Below are positions 12,158 to 23,231 of a stretch of 64,000 nucleotides of DNA, piece by piece. The stretch lies in assembly GCF_964355755.1 (NCBI RefSeq), contig NC_092674.1, forward strand, positions 3,415,001 through 3,479,000, given 5' to 3'. How positions within the stretch are numbered: the stretch's first letter is position 1; every line of letters begins with the position of its first letter. This DNA comes from Antedon mediterranea (lineage: Eukaryota > Echinodermata > Crinoidea > Comatulida > Antedonidae). The translations under genes and the position numbers were made by a program. The notes beneath the pieces were generated by a model. That model made no database searches, was not told where the DNA came from, and worked only from the letters and a program-made list of their open reading frames with translations.

Positions 12158-15100
12158 ATGACTATCGCACAACTTTCTTCATGTATTTTTATATTCTGTT
12201 ATCATGGTGAGTTATTTTAATTAAACAATATTTGAAGACGTATAGACTTATATAGATCGGCAATTAATGTCGTTGTTTTCAATATAGTATTTTTATAATA
12301 ATTTGATTATCAAATTCTATTTGTTTCAGCTATACTTTGCACTTCTTTACAATGTACTCCTAAACAAGATATCGTGATGGTCAATAATTCAAGTGATTGT
12401 TTTCGTGAGTGTGAGTTTCCCGCTAAACCGAGATTGTGCGAATTTGAGTTTACGGTAGCTTGGGGGTATACGTTAGCAGCGGCTTGTACGGACTGTCCAG
12501 ATGTCCGAGAAGACTGTAGTGCATATCGCTGTTATTCGGTAGACGGTACACGTAGACCAATTATAACGGTTAATGATATGTCACCAGGGCCAAGCATTCA
12601 GGTAATAGGTTGAAAATGTTAAACACAGGTACCAATCTCTCAGTTACGAAAGCTTTTAAGTGCCATCCACCTGACATGAATTAATTTCATTTCAATAGTT
12701 TCACCAAACATTAAACCCCGCTCTTCCATTATGGAGCAATCTTCAATTATTAAGGAATAAACATATCACTATTCGGCATTGCTTTACTAAAGAAACATCA
12801 AAATAACTTTGATGACATTTCATTCACAAAACGCTAATAATTCAAATCAAAATAATAGTTAACTTTACTCTTTATTTAAACGAGAATAACGTTTGTGGGT
12901 TTGTTTTTAAAGGTCTGTCATGGTGATACTATTCGAGTGAAAGTAAACAACGAACTTCAAGATGGATCTTCGTTGACAATTCATTGGCATGGTATACATC
13001 AAGTTAACACAGTGTGGGCAGATGGAGTTCCGATGATTACTCAATGCCCCATACCAAGTCCAACCTCTTTCGTATACGAGTTTGTTGCAGACCCACCAGG
13101 TACCCATTGGTGGCACTCTCACGTTGGTGTTCAGAGAGGTGACGGGATGTACGGAGCATTGATTGTCAGGGAACCAAGACAAAAAGAGTTCAACAGTAAA
13201 GAATATGACTTTGACCTTAAACATCATTACATTTTATTTAACGACTGGTTGAATATTATGTCTCTGAATATCTTAATTGCGTCTATTACATATGGCGCTC
13301 TATCTCCTGAGAATACTCTTACATTAATGGTCAATGGCAGAGGTCAAAATGAAAACACTGATGTTGATGTCCCGCCTTATGTGTTGGAAGTGGAGCATGG
13401 TTTCCGATTTCGCATACGATTTGTGAATTCTGCCATAGGTGAATGTAATATACGAATGATAATTGAATCACATCCAATAACGATCATCGCAACTGATGGT
13501 TATGAGGTGGAACCGATTCGAGCTGTGGATGCTTTGCTCGTTACTCCCGGAGAAAGGTAAGTAAACTTTCAGATTGAAGAATTCCATCCCTTTTCAAACT
13601 CATGTAAGTTTAATTTCTCCTAATCTACATTTACTAATGAGTTAGTTTACTGTATTCTTTTCTATATTGTTTCTTAAGGTTAGACATTGTGCTCGAAGCA
13701 TCTTCGAAACCAGCGTCTTATTGTATATACTTAGATAGTTCACCAGTCAATTTATGTGAGGCAAATGGCACTGCTATATTGAGATATAAGGGCTCCCCGG
13801 CAACGCAACTGATATGTAATCAAAATGATCGACCAGAAGCAACAAGTTTGTTTACAACAAAACGGTTTATCAACAAAGATGTTTTAACGTATACAGACAC
13901 ACACGCATTACGTAAGATACACATCTATTTATTCAATGTTTGATATAGACCTTCTAACAATTATTGTTCGTTCATTAGTCTGATGGCTGACAAAACAAGT
14001 AAGTCACACAAATCTGACGAAGTATTTTGTATGTGCGTAAACTGAATTAATTGGCATACTGGAATTGAGGCGTATTTAATGTCAGGAAATTAAGTCTAAT
14101 AACATGTGTGAATATAATGATACAAAGACAAAACATATGTTATGAATTCCGTTGTTCAGTTCCCACCACTTGGAAACTGTGAGTTGACAAATCGCAGGCT
14201 CGTGATTGGTCAAAATACATGCTGCGGTTGTATAGCTTTAAGTTAAAATTGCACACTTATTTTTTTCTTTTTTTAGAAGCCGTAGACCCAGACTTATACT
14301 CCGTGGATGTTATATACTATGTAGTAATGGACACTCTAGCAACGTACTATCATTCATCGTCAGGTTCAGATGCTAATTCAACGTCTGATCATGGTTCTTT
14401 TACTTTTGTCATGAATCAAGTATCATTTAAATTGCCTGATAGGCCGTTTGTTTCGTCAGATCCAGATAATGATGTACAAACGTGTAATATGGCCCCATGG
14501 TATGAGAACACTAGTTATATGTCTGGCTGCAAAAATACAACATGTTCATGTCCCATCGTTGCTAAAGTAAAACTAGGCCAGGTAATATTCTATTTATCTT
14601 AAATATCATTCCTTATGATCAAAGGAAGTAGGGAGGACATGTTTATGAATCATAGACAGTAATTTGTTAAAGATGTATTGTCCCTTTGACAAATTCCAAA
14701 ACATTTTTTTTCGAAATTTCGAAAAAAGTGGGTCATTTTGAAGTATCATAATAGTTATTAACTTTCACCAAAAATTAGTCCAAAAAAAAAAAACCATTCA
14801 ACTGAAATACAGATGTTTTTTGGTTCAAAAAATAACTTTGACTTCCAGTCAAAGTTTTTGATCAAAACATATCTCAACGCGCTTGTTTGGCTACTCTGTG
14901 TATGCATAATCATAAAACTTCTTCGCGATCTGTGTGAAAACACCTTCTCAACTCTGACGAGTTGTAAACAATCCTAATTAAAATATCATGCATAATGCAT
15001 ACTCGTGGTTTAAAATCTTTGTTTACTTTCTCTCACGACAATTTTCCAGATGAACTGTAATCAAACTAATTTACCTGTTAATTACGGAAACTTTGTTGTT

Positions 15101-16555
15101 TTTTGGCTCACATTTTCAACTTAAAGTGAATAACTTTAATATTACTTTGATATGGCCAATTTAAATTAAAAATATTTTGACCATCATTTTTTTTGTCAAG
15201 GGACAATACATCTTTAACACGATATAACAATTTTATAACAATCAAACGCCAGTTGGCACAAACCGACATGACGCCCCCACCCAACCCCAACTATCCCGTA
15301 AAACTGCGTGCATAATATAATATAATAATTTATATAGCGCACATATCCACTAAAAGTGCTCAAGGCGGTAATCAAAACACTGTTTGTTTATACTTCATTA
15401 ATACCATATGGAAAAAGGTATGATTTTAATGATTTTTTAAAAGAATTAATTGTATGGCAATGCCTAATCCATTCAGGAATGTCATTCCACAGACGCGGAG
15501 CATTAATAGAAAAAGCACGATCTCCAAACGAGTGGTGACATTTCGGTTGAAATAAAAGCAACTTATTATTGGATCGTAAATTACATTTAGGAGGAGAGTA
15601 TAAGCCCAGCATATCAGTCACATATTCTGGAGCAATTCCATAATCCATCAATAATATACATCTGAAGTACAAGCTGGACTGGTCACATTATATATTTTTG
15701 TTTCGTTGTATTTTTAGGTGGTAGAAATGGTCGTGATTAGTGAAGCTGACGTTTCTGATCATCCAATGCACCTCCATGGGCAATCATTCCGAGTTTTAGG
15801 ACAGAGTGAGATTAACATGACTGCAGAAGATCTGATAGAATTTGATAAAACAGGTATAAACAATATATGTATACTACAGCTGGGCATCTTTTGATAGACG
15901 CTTGGCAGTACAAACGTTTGAGGGTCTCAGGTGATGAACCGGATTCATGTATGTTATGTGTTAAACTAATTTGCTGCTCATTAGCATAAAAATATAATAA
16001 TTGCAACACTAAAAAATACAGTATAAGCCTGTAATGAAGAAGGTTTTGGAAAAACACTTGTAGCTTGAGAATAATAAATCACGGGAACGCATTGCCATAT
16101 GACTGTAAACGTATACCCACATACAATAGTAATTTCAAGTTTCTAGTCGCATAGGCAACCGTTTCTGTAGCTGCTAATTTAGTGGAACACTTGCTTTTCA
16201 TTTGAATTTTACAGTTGGCATACCACGAATTCCACTAGAATCAACGGTTGTCAAGGATACAGTAAATATGCCTGCTATTGGTTACGTCATCATAAGATGG
16301 AAGGCTGAAAACCCCGGTTATTGGTTCTTTCATTGTCACATTGAATACCATACATTGGTGAGATACATATTTTGTTAATGTAGGCCTAACTAGTGCGTTG
16401 TCATGTTGTGTCGTCAAACATCTGATTACTTTGTTTTCTTTGTCCTCTTCATCCAGAATGGAATGGCAATGGTTGTTCAAGTCGGTGAAAAAGATGAAAT
16501 TCCAGATCCGCCAAAAGGGTTCCCATCTTGTGGACCATGGTCACCTAATAATTAG
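12158..16555 (+). CDS. Laccase-type multicopper oxidase 2 (8 exons, 626 aa)
   Basis: Coding exons: 12158-12206, 12330-12601, 12913-13556, 13679-13911, 14277-14581, 15718-15853, 16215-16357, 16457-16555. They use the same intron phases as oxidase 1 and the frame closes at exactly the same length, 626 aa. It has a signal peptide, a Cys-rich N-terminus, and all copper motifs: HWHG, HWWHSH, HPMHLHG, HCHIEYH with axial Met at Cys+10. Intron 2 and exons 4-8 are clearly diverged from paralog 1, while the leader, exon 1, the first half of exon 2 and the first half of exon 3 are nearly identical. Exon 5 carries a Ser-rich insertion (residues around YHSSSGSDANST) absent from oxidase 1. Predicted to be secreted; substrate unknown. 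Intron 5 hosts a MITE and a LINE fragment. Confidence 0.93.
14667..15216. mobile_element. MITE, AAGATGTATTGTCCC family (long subtype)
   Basis: Lies in intron 5 of oxidase 2. The ends are TTAAAGATGTATTGTCCC / GGGACAATACATCTTTAA. The interior differs from the 5783 copy but also has a central palindrome (ACTTTGACT tc CAGTCAAAGT). It sits ~85 bp after exon 5, a different intron position from the MITE in oxidase 1, so the insertions look independent. Confidence 0.8.
15310..15690 (-). pseudogene. 5'-truncated LINE (C-terminus of reverse transcriptase ORF)
   Basis: The minus-strand frame 15672-15388 carries the LINE C-terminal signature: HHSFGDRAFSINAPRLWNDI, then IPEWIR, then SFKKSLKSYLF. Downstream on the same strand comes a 3' tail, GAGCACTTTTAGTGGATATG, then TGCGCTATATAAATTATTAT, ending at about 15315. 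It is inserted in intron 5 of oxidase 2, antisense to it. The same 3' tail recurs at 19760-19803. Confidence 0.8.
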
Positions 16556-17660
16556 ATGGAATTTTAAACACTGTATAATCATCAAACATAACATCCAATC
16601 GGCCGAATTCTATCATTTTCAAAATCAACAATTATATACTAGAAACATAGCAAGACAAAACAAAGGTTACAAGCATTACACAAGAAAAGGAAGTTTTTTT
16701 TTTAATTGTTAAAGCTTTGAGTTTAATGACCAAAGTGCATAGAGATATTCATTTATTCAATATGTAAAATAGATAATAATAGGCTTAACATACATTAACA
16801 TTTGAGTAGTATAGTACCAGCAAAATAATGATTAGCAGCTTTGTGTCGGGTTTCCGCTGTTGGATATATTTGTATTTATTTATTTAATCACACTCTTGAC
16901 CTACCGGACCTGCCAAGACCAGCCAATTCTACCTTCCGAGTGAACAACAAATATATAATTAGCAATTAAAAAAAAACACGGTTAAAAATTTAAAATCGGT
17001 CTTAATTTCTTTGTAATATTTCAACGTTTAATTTGATAATTATAATTGCCTTTTAGTATCCTGCAGCCTTAATTTATATTCTCTTCTACATGCTGTGCCA
17101 TCCAAACATATCCAAAATCTATTTATTAAAAAAAGTAAATTCTTAACTTGCATCTCCCACAATTTTTCGTTTTAACCTTTTTAATTTAAAACTCATAGAA
17201 TTTTAGCAGACTGAGAGATTGGGATGTTCTATTCATCGCAAATCAATACATTTGTATAATCGTATATTAAATCTATCAAAATAGTATTTTTTTACGAAAA
17301 TCGGCCTGTCTTCAACATTATGATGCAGTACTCTAGCTGTTCAACCAGTTTTCAGCTATTAAAAACAATTATCGTAGGAGGAGATAGGAAAATGCGAAGC
17401 CTCCTCGCATTTTTGTGGAGGGTATTTTTCAAGATGGACATCCATTAGACAGTGTATACCACGATCGGAAAACACCCCTATTTGGGGCAAATCGTTGAAC
17501 CTAAATTCGTTTTAATCGTCAATAACTAATTATCTAACTTAATTTAATTAGTAAACAGGGTTACATCAGGTGGTTAAAATCAGTACCGAAAGTACGAACC
17601 AACTTTATATACCATCGAGTAAAAATTCTAGAAGTAAGGCGCGATTTACCGAATTTTGCC
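16556..17660. other. Intergenic between oxidase 2 and the zinc-finger gene
   Basis: No gene seen. A compact hairpin lies at 17389-17414 (AAAATGCGA, 7-nt loop, TCGCATTTT). The rest is AT-rich without recognised repeats. Confidence 0.5.
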
Positions 17661-17691
17661 CTTACGTAAATTTATATATAGATGGCTCTGA
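17661..17691 (+). promoter_or_regulatory. TATA-like element with TGGCTCTG motif
   Basis: TACGTAAATTTATATATAG then ATGGCTCTGA. The same core (TTTATATATA, 0-2 nt, TGGCTCTG) occurs upstream of FRG1 and, in opposite orientation, upstream of PDZD8. It lies just before the inferred first exon of the zinc-finger gene. A core promoter role is inference. Confidence 0.45.
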
Positions 17692-17852
17692 CATTATTAA
17701 TGGCAGAGAGCCCTCTGGAGAGGGGAGAAGGTTTTTGTCGATGTGAAGAAGTGCGCCACCAACAAATATGTTATCAAAGATTGTGATGGTGGTGTAACAT
17801 CATACATGGGGCCAAATAAAGTCCTTTAACGTTCATTTATGTTGTAAAGTTG
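17692..17852 (+). other. Candidate 5' UTR exon of the zinc-finger/TRIM gene
   Basis: A strong donor (AAGTTG|GTAAGT) ends at 17852. The matching acceptor (TTACTTTTCAG) precedes 18400, 38 bp before the start codon at 18438. The exon contains short ATG-started frames that would be uORFs. The transcription start is not determined. Confidence 0.45.
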
Positions 17853-17889
17853 GTAAGTACCAAGTTAATACCTTAATAAATTATTAAAC

Positions 17890-18235
17890 AATTAAATTTA
17901 GGCCTAGCCATTAAAAAAACAAGCCGTGGGTGAGTGTAAAAAATGCCTAGTAGGGCCTAGCCTAGCTAGGCGGCCCCTCTAGCTAGGCCTCCCTATAGTT
18001 AGGCTAGTACTTTACTAGGAGGGCCTAGGCCTAGTAGTAGTAGACTAGAAGGGCCTAGGCTTAGTAGTAGACAATACACTACTGTAGCTAGATAGAGGAG
18101 TAGAGTAGTAGCCTAATTAAAGGCCTACTAGAATTACCACCTAGCTACAGTAAGAAAGCTAGCCAATTATGTCTAGCCTAGCTAGACTCTAGCCCTAGTA
18201 GTAGGCTTCTCGTATTATTAATAATTAATATTTAT
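17890..18235. repeat. Cluster of TAGGCCTA / CTAGCTAG words
   Basis: Dense GGCCTAG, AGCTAGG and TAGTAGTAG words fill the presumed first intron. Similar clusters lie at 45350-45430, 52620-52750, 55650-56680 and 63380-63620, each near the 5' end of a gene. There are no clear borders or repeat unit. Confidence 0.6.
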
Positions 18236-18437
18236 TAATATTAGTAGACTTGTTTAGTTCAGTTTAGTAATTTGCATGAAATTATTTGAGTTACATTTCT
18301 TGATGTTTTGTTTTATTGTTTTTATGAATAAAAATACCTTTACATATAAATTTTAAAAAATTAAATTACTTATTGAACTTTTAGCTTTTTACTTTTCAGA
18401 AAATGACTTACCATTGATCAGCCTTGTCATTTAAGAG

Positions 18438-19679
18438 ATGATGGATGAATCTGAACCTCAGTTCAATGCGTCTTGGATTACTGCTGATTCTTGCGAAGAC
18501 ACCAATGATGATGAATCACCAATGTTTGTATGTAAGGCATATGTATCTGTTAATGACAGCAAAGAAAAGGTAGCAGACAACCTGAATCAAGAAGTGAACA
18601 CTCAACAAAGCAGCAATCAAGGATTAAGCTTATTACGTGTAGATATCAAAAAAGAACCAGTGTCCATTGTTTGTAATGAAGTATCAATAAATGATACAAG
18701 TGGTCAAATTGATTTTGTACACCAGAACGTTGTGCCAGTCAACGTCCATTCTAGTGAGGATGCTCAACAAAAGTTACCAGACTTTGAATCTCGGATACCT
18801 TATCATTCGTCGTTAACTGCTACAAATTATTGCACAGAATGTGGAAAAAGTTTCTCCTGTAATCGCAGCTTTCGCAGGCATATGTTGGTACACACAGGTG
18901 TGCGACCATTCAGCTGCAAAGATTGCGGGAAAGCATTTTCACGGAAAGATAGCCTTCTTCAGCACGAGAGACGTCATCGTAGAAAAACGACCCACTTTCG
19001 ATTTCAGTGCCGATATTGTAATCTTAATTTTCTGCACAGTCTTCAACTACACAATCATGAACAGACTCACTTCTCATCAGCTTCTAATCAGGGTGAGATG
19101 CAGATACTGAATGACCCTAATGAAAGCTCTCTTGTATGTTTAACCCCTAACTCAAACCTTGAAGCAACCAGCGATACGACACAAAATGACTTAACAAAAC
19201 CGTCAACCGATGAGGAAATGTACAAATGTGAACTTTGCCAGATGATGTTTTCTACACAGTCGTCATTAAGTTACCACATGAAAACGCACACTGCAATGTC
19301 TATGTGTAAATTCTGCGGAATGCTTTTCAGATTTAAGCACAATAAAAAAATCCATATTTTAAAATGCCATAGTAAATTACAGACCAGTTTTCATTACGAG
19401 GCGCTAAGTCGTGATAGATACAGCAACACGACAGATCCGTTTGCAGCGTCTCCTAGTGGTAAAATAAAATCCAACGAGCTGATTTCAAACATTCAATTCT
19501 CGTGTGAATGCGGGATTTCCTTTCCGAATGATTTTAGTTTGCAGAAGCATAAAGAAATGTATCGCTGCCATCCATCTGTTACATTTAGTTCGAGTGGATG
19601 TTTCTACAACTCACCAGGTGCCAGTGGAAATTCCACCAAATCTGTCTATGAAAATTTACCTGATCAACAGATGGTTACG
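18438..19679 (+). CDS. C2H2 zinc-finger protein (coding part; may continue at 19935)
   Basis: Uninterrupted frame from ATG 18438; read through, it would stop after 421 residues at 19703. The N-terminal ~130 residues are acidic and unstructured, then six C2H2 fingers follow. The first two (YCTECGKSFSCNRSFRRHML, FSCKDCGKAFSRKDSLLQHE) are adjacent and classical. The third starts FQCRYC, the fourth YKCELC, the fifth MCKFCG; the sixth (FSCECGISFPNDF) is degenerate. This suggests a nuclear DNA- or RNA-binding protein. At 19679 the frame meets a donor (ACG|GTAAAA) in phase 0. The next acceptor at 19934 opens a phase-0 RING/B-box frame, so the two may be one protein of 795 aa. If not spliced, the protein ends seven residues later in VKKILLI. 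Confidence 0.8.
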
Positions 19680-19759
19680 GTAAAAAAAATTCTTTTAATT
19701 TAATTAATTGTGATTGGATATATAACAATATATAAAATATAGAATTTAAAAAGATTAAT

Positions 19760-19803
19760 GATAATAATTTATATAGCGCACATATCCACTAAAATGCTCA
19801 AGG
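19760..19803 (-). repeat. LINE 3' tail fragment
   Basis: On the minus strand it reads GAGCATTTTAGTGGATATG then TGCGCTATATAAATTATTAT, the same tail as the LINE at 15310-15690. It lies in the 255-bp interval between the zinc-finger and RING/B-box frames. Confidence 0.7.
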
Positions 19804-19934
19804 CACTAGAAATTAAGAATAAAACATTCAAGATAAAAAGTTACAAAACATCGACAAATTTAAACAAATATATAAAAATTACAATTATATAACTAAAAAG
19901 TGAAAATACAATTTAACTTGTTTTTTTTAAATAG

Positions 19935-21080
19935 ATGCCAAAGCAAGACGATGCCAGAGAAAATGGTACCACGAATACAATATTGAAGTGTAACGTCTGC
20001 CAATCAAGATTAAAGGCACCTCGAACCCTGCCATGCACTCATTCATTTTGCCACGATTGCCTTGACGGCCATCTTGACAGATCCACGTCTTCTATCAGCT
20101 GCCCAACCTGCCAGTTGGTTATAGTTCTTCCAGATGCTGATATAACCAGCATTCAGCCGAACCAGATGATCAGTACTTTGTTATCGGAGGCAAACAATTC
20201 GGAACAAGAGACTAATCCACTTTGTATTGTGTGTGAAGTCAGTGCTAGTCATCATTGCCAAGAATGTGATGCCTTTATTTGTATAAAATGCTCTAATGCG
20301 CACCTGAAGCTACCTGCCACTAAAGAGCACACTCAGATGTCTTTGGATGAGTACAAGGCTAAAGATCCTAAAGAAAGGATGGCCGGATTGGTTGTCAACT
20401 GCCGAGAGCACAATAGTCCATCACAGTTTTTCTGCACCAGTTGTAAGAAACTGATCTGTGTTGGATGCACATTATTGAAGCATCCAAAAGGTAATGGACA
20501 TGACATTGCCGACCTTAGCTCTGCTTTTCAGTCTTTTTGTACTGTAACTAATCCATTGGTTACAGAGTGTGAAACCCTGGAAAAACGTCTCTGCCTTGCA
20601 ATGGACGAAATCAAATCAAGTGTTGAATGTGGTAAATGGAACAAATACAAATGTCAAGAGTCAATAAAACAGTACTTCTTAAAAGTGAGAGAAGTTGTAG
20701 ATCAAATGCAGGAGAAGCTACTAAATGAAGTAGAAGACTTGACTACAGCTAAACAGGTGGCCACTGACAACGCACTAGAATCACTTACAAGAGAACTTAC
20801 AGATGTCAGAGGAACGACTCTCCTGGCAAAACATTTGATCTCTAGTTCAAATAATGCACTGGCACTAACAATGACCTCTGACCTATCTAATCATCTTGAT
20901 ACGATTCTACAAAAATCACAAGAAACGCCATATATGGAGGAGGCAACAAAGAGGTTAAAGTTCAAACCATGTGAAGACTTCTTGGTGAAAATTCAAGAAA
21001 ATGGGATCGGAAGTTTGGAAGAAACTGAGCAGTTAGATTCTGAAATTAGCAGTGATGTTGTGGTAATAAAAATAGAATGA
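19935..21080 (+). CDS. RING/B-box (TRIM-like) protein or second exon of a fusion
   Basis: 381 residues. A RING finger (C3HC4) occupies ~19-61: LKCNVC, LPCTHSFCHDC, ISCPTC. B-box 1 starts CIVCEVSASHHC and B-box 2 starts CREHNSPSQFFC. A long helical, coiled-coil-like region covers ~200-340. There is no B30.2/SPRY, NHL or other C-terminal domain. RING-B-box-coiled-coil proteins act as E3 ubiquitin ligases; the target is unknown. The ATG lies exactly at a strong acceptor (TTTTTTTTAAATAG|ATG). That is unusual for an independent start and fits an internal exon joined to the zinc-finger frame upstream. A poly(A)-like AAATAAA is at about 21202. Confidence 0.88.
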   Translation: MPKQDDARENGTTNTILKCNVCQSRLKAPRTLPCTHSFCHDCLDGHLDRSTSSISCPTCQLVIVLPDADITSIQPNQMISTLLSEANNSEQETNPLCIVCEVSASHHCQECDAFICIKCSNAHLKLPATKEHTQMSLDEYKAKDPKERMAGLVVNCREHNSPSQFFCTSCKKLICVGCTLLKHPKGNGHDIADLSSAFQSFCTVTNPLVTECETLEKRLCLAMDEIKSSVECGKWNKYKCQESIKQYFLKVREVVDQMQEKLLNEVEDLTTAKQVATDNALESLTRELTDVRGTTLLAKHLISSSNNALALTMTSDLSNHLDTILQKSQETPYMEEATKRLKFKPCEDFLVKIQENGIGSLEETEQLDSEISSDVVVIKIE

Positions 21081-21210
21081 ATCTCAGGGTGAAACTGGGT
21101 AAGACACTACTGTGAACATACGGTAACAGATTCGAATCTAAGATGCAGATTTTGGGTATGGGAGCATTTAATACCTTGTTTATAATTTATACAATTTTAA
21201 AAATAAATTA

Positions 21211-21335
21211 TTTAAAGATGTATTGTCAAAAATTAAGATAATATATAATAAAAACCAGACTTTGAATAAAGCCATTTTTCAGTTTTAATACAGTTAATCA
21301 CTTTTGAGAAAAAAAACCCATTTTTTTTCTGCTCA
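21211..21335. mobile_element. Partial MITE, AAGATGTATTGTC family
   Basis: The left end TTTAAAGATGTATTGTC and following AGACTTTGAATAAAG / TTAATCACTTTTG words match the copy at 24953. The right half is missing. Confidence 0.65.
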
Positions 21336-22315
21336 CCATTACCGCTCATCTGTGTAAATTGGGCTTATACAGTAATTGGTTTACACACACTGGGACGCAC
21401 ACAATACTAAATTTTGATGTTGGACGCCCAGTGTGTTCATGGACTTTCACAATGTCACAGAGGTGTATAATAAGTATATTAATGATTAAGCAATCGTAAA
21501 AATGCATAAACTTTGATTTAAAATACAGAGGTGTATTTAACAATCTATTATCTATATATAAATTATGGTTAATTCTGACATAGGCGAGCACAATGCAAAA
21601 ACTTCCGTACAAGTCTCCGCCTTGGATACCTACCTTATCTATCTCAGATGTACCGCGAAACGTAGATTTGATAACATTAGTGTTCACATCGACACTATTG
21701 TTCCATATTTCTATCTTAGGAAGATATTATAAAGAGTTTTTTAACAAAATTTATGATTTCAACATTAGATTTTCATCTCAATTTCAATTCTTCCCGGTCA
21801 AAGTAATTTCCGGGTTTAAGATAAGTTCACCTTGCAACAACCTGGTTTCAAATATTTTCTCTCTTTTATACACAAGGGAGCAGTTAAAATAATAGATTTG
21901 ACCCTAAAGGTGACTGGAAACAGGCACTTTCCATCAATCAATACAGTGTCCCTTTGGAAGAAGAAAAAAAAAATCAGATAGTAGGACTGGAGCTTAAGTT
22001 GGCCATTAGTCATAGCCATTTAAGTTTTTTGTTTATTTTAAAACATACCGCGCGTGTGTGAAGGTACAGTAGTTAAATAATAGAAATTATAATGCAAATT
22101 AATAAAGATCAAATTAAATATTAAAAGAATCAGAATATATTGTGGGTAATAGTATTATAAAATTACATAGGGAGATTTGATGATAAGACATTTTTCGAGT
22201 GAAATCCTGATAGCTGAGTTTTATTGAGTAAGCTTGCAGGAATAACTGTAGGCTATCTTCCTGTGTCCCGTTAGGACCGAGATGTCTGCCCATGTTGCAA
22301 GCCGTAATGTCTTCT
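21336..22315. other. Intergenic, nothing recognised
   Basis: Only short unsupported frames. GCTCATC/CACACACTGGGACG words near 21345-21440 resemble a decayed inverted repeat, but no element borders were found. Confidence 0.4.
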
Positions 22316-22896
22316 TTCTTGGGTCACTCTGTCACGGCAGTTAGTTTCAAAAGATGATTAAATTAAATAATTATTAGGATGGTATTCATTTGAATAAACG
22401 CCTCTCCAATAAAACATCACTTTGAATAATACCCCCCCCCCCCCACCCTCCCCAACTATCTAATAAACGTCCATCCACATATTTATAATAACACAATTAT
22501 ACTATTTGTAGTAGAATTCACCGCACTGTTATCTACAATTTACCAAGCATTTGTTATTCTTTTTTACCAGTTTTCATATCAGAGGATTTCATTTGATTAT
22601 AAATGTTACCAAATTATTAAAACTAAAAAATTTAACATATAGGCCTATCCCTCGAATAAGCATCTCCCTCAAATGACCTCCGTCTCCCCAAAGGGCCCTA
22701 CCAAACAATAAAAACTATACTTTAAAATATTATTAATCATCTAAAACACTGTGAAACAAAGTAGTTTAGTTTTACGAATGTCAAGCATTTTCAATAATGG
22801 TAACCGACAGAAAACGTATAAGGAGAACATTATCATTCCGAGAACCATCGTCTACACTTCCTAGAGGGGGAGCGAGCGAAGCGAGCTCACCCTCTA
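22316..22896 (+). repeat. Dispersed ~590-bp repeat, copy 2
   Basis: Same orientation and borders as 303-905, beginning TCTTTCTTGGG and ending in the CTAGAGGG ... CCCTCTAG hairpin. A C-run replaces part of the interior at 22431-22442. Non-coding. Confidence 0.7.
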
Positions 22897-22933
22897 GTAG
22901 TATCTAATTTGTAAATTATTTAAATGTAAGAAC

Positions 22934-23231
22934 ATAATAATAATATTTCATTCTTATCTAGCGCATATATTCCAGCTTTCAATGCGCTGCACATTATTAC
23001 CCTGTTAATGTTTTGGATCATACACGTATGGAATCATACTCCCATAATAATGCAGCTAGTAATCAGCGCAAAGTTGTGTCTTGATCTGGTACCGGTACCC
23101 ATTTATACACCTGGGTGGAGCGAGGCAAATGTAAGTAAAGTGTCTTGACACAAGCAATGCGGTGAGAGTTTGATTCGAACCACGATCTCGCGATTGGTAA
23201 TCCAACGTCTAACACACTGCGCCACACGCCC
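22934..23231 (-). mobile_element. tRNA-derived SINE (full-length-looking)
   Basis: Read on the minus strand from 23231 it starts GGGCGTGTGGCGCAGTGTG (A-box-like) and has GTGGTTCGAATC (B-box-like) about 50 nt later. A ~200-bp body follows and ends in GCGCTAGATAAGAATGAAAT ATTATTATT. A truncated plus-strand copy is at 40803-40951. It is not a functional tRNA: the acceptor and anticodon arms do not pair properly. Confidence 0.8.

Noticed and set aside
15388-15672. Intact minus-strand 94-aa gene inside oxidase 2
   Set aside because: It is the C-terminus of a truncated LINE followed by the LINE 3' tail.
21346-21892. Overlapping ~100-aa frames on both strands
   Set aside because: AT-rich, no domain, no splice or promoter support, and mutual antisense overlap.
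23160-23231. Minus-strand tRNA gene
   Set aside because: Only the promoter boxes are tRNA-like; the rest is SINE and a truncated copy exists at 40803.
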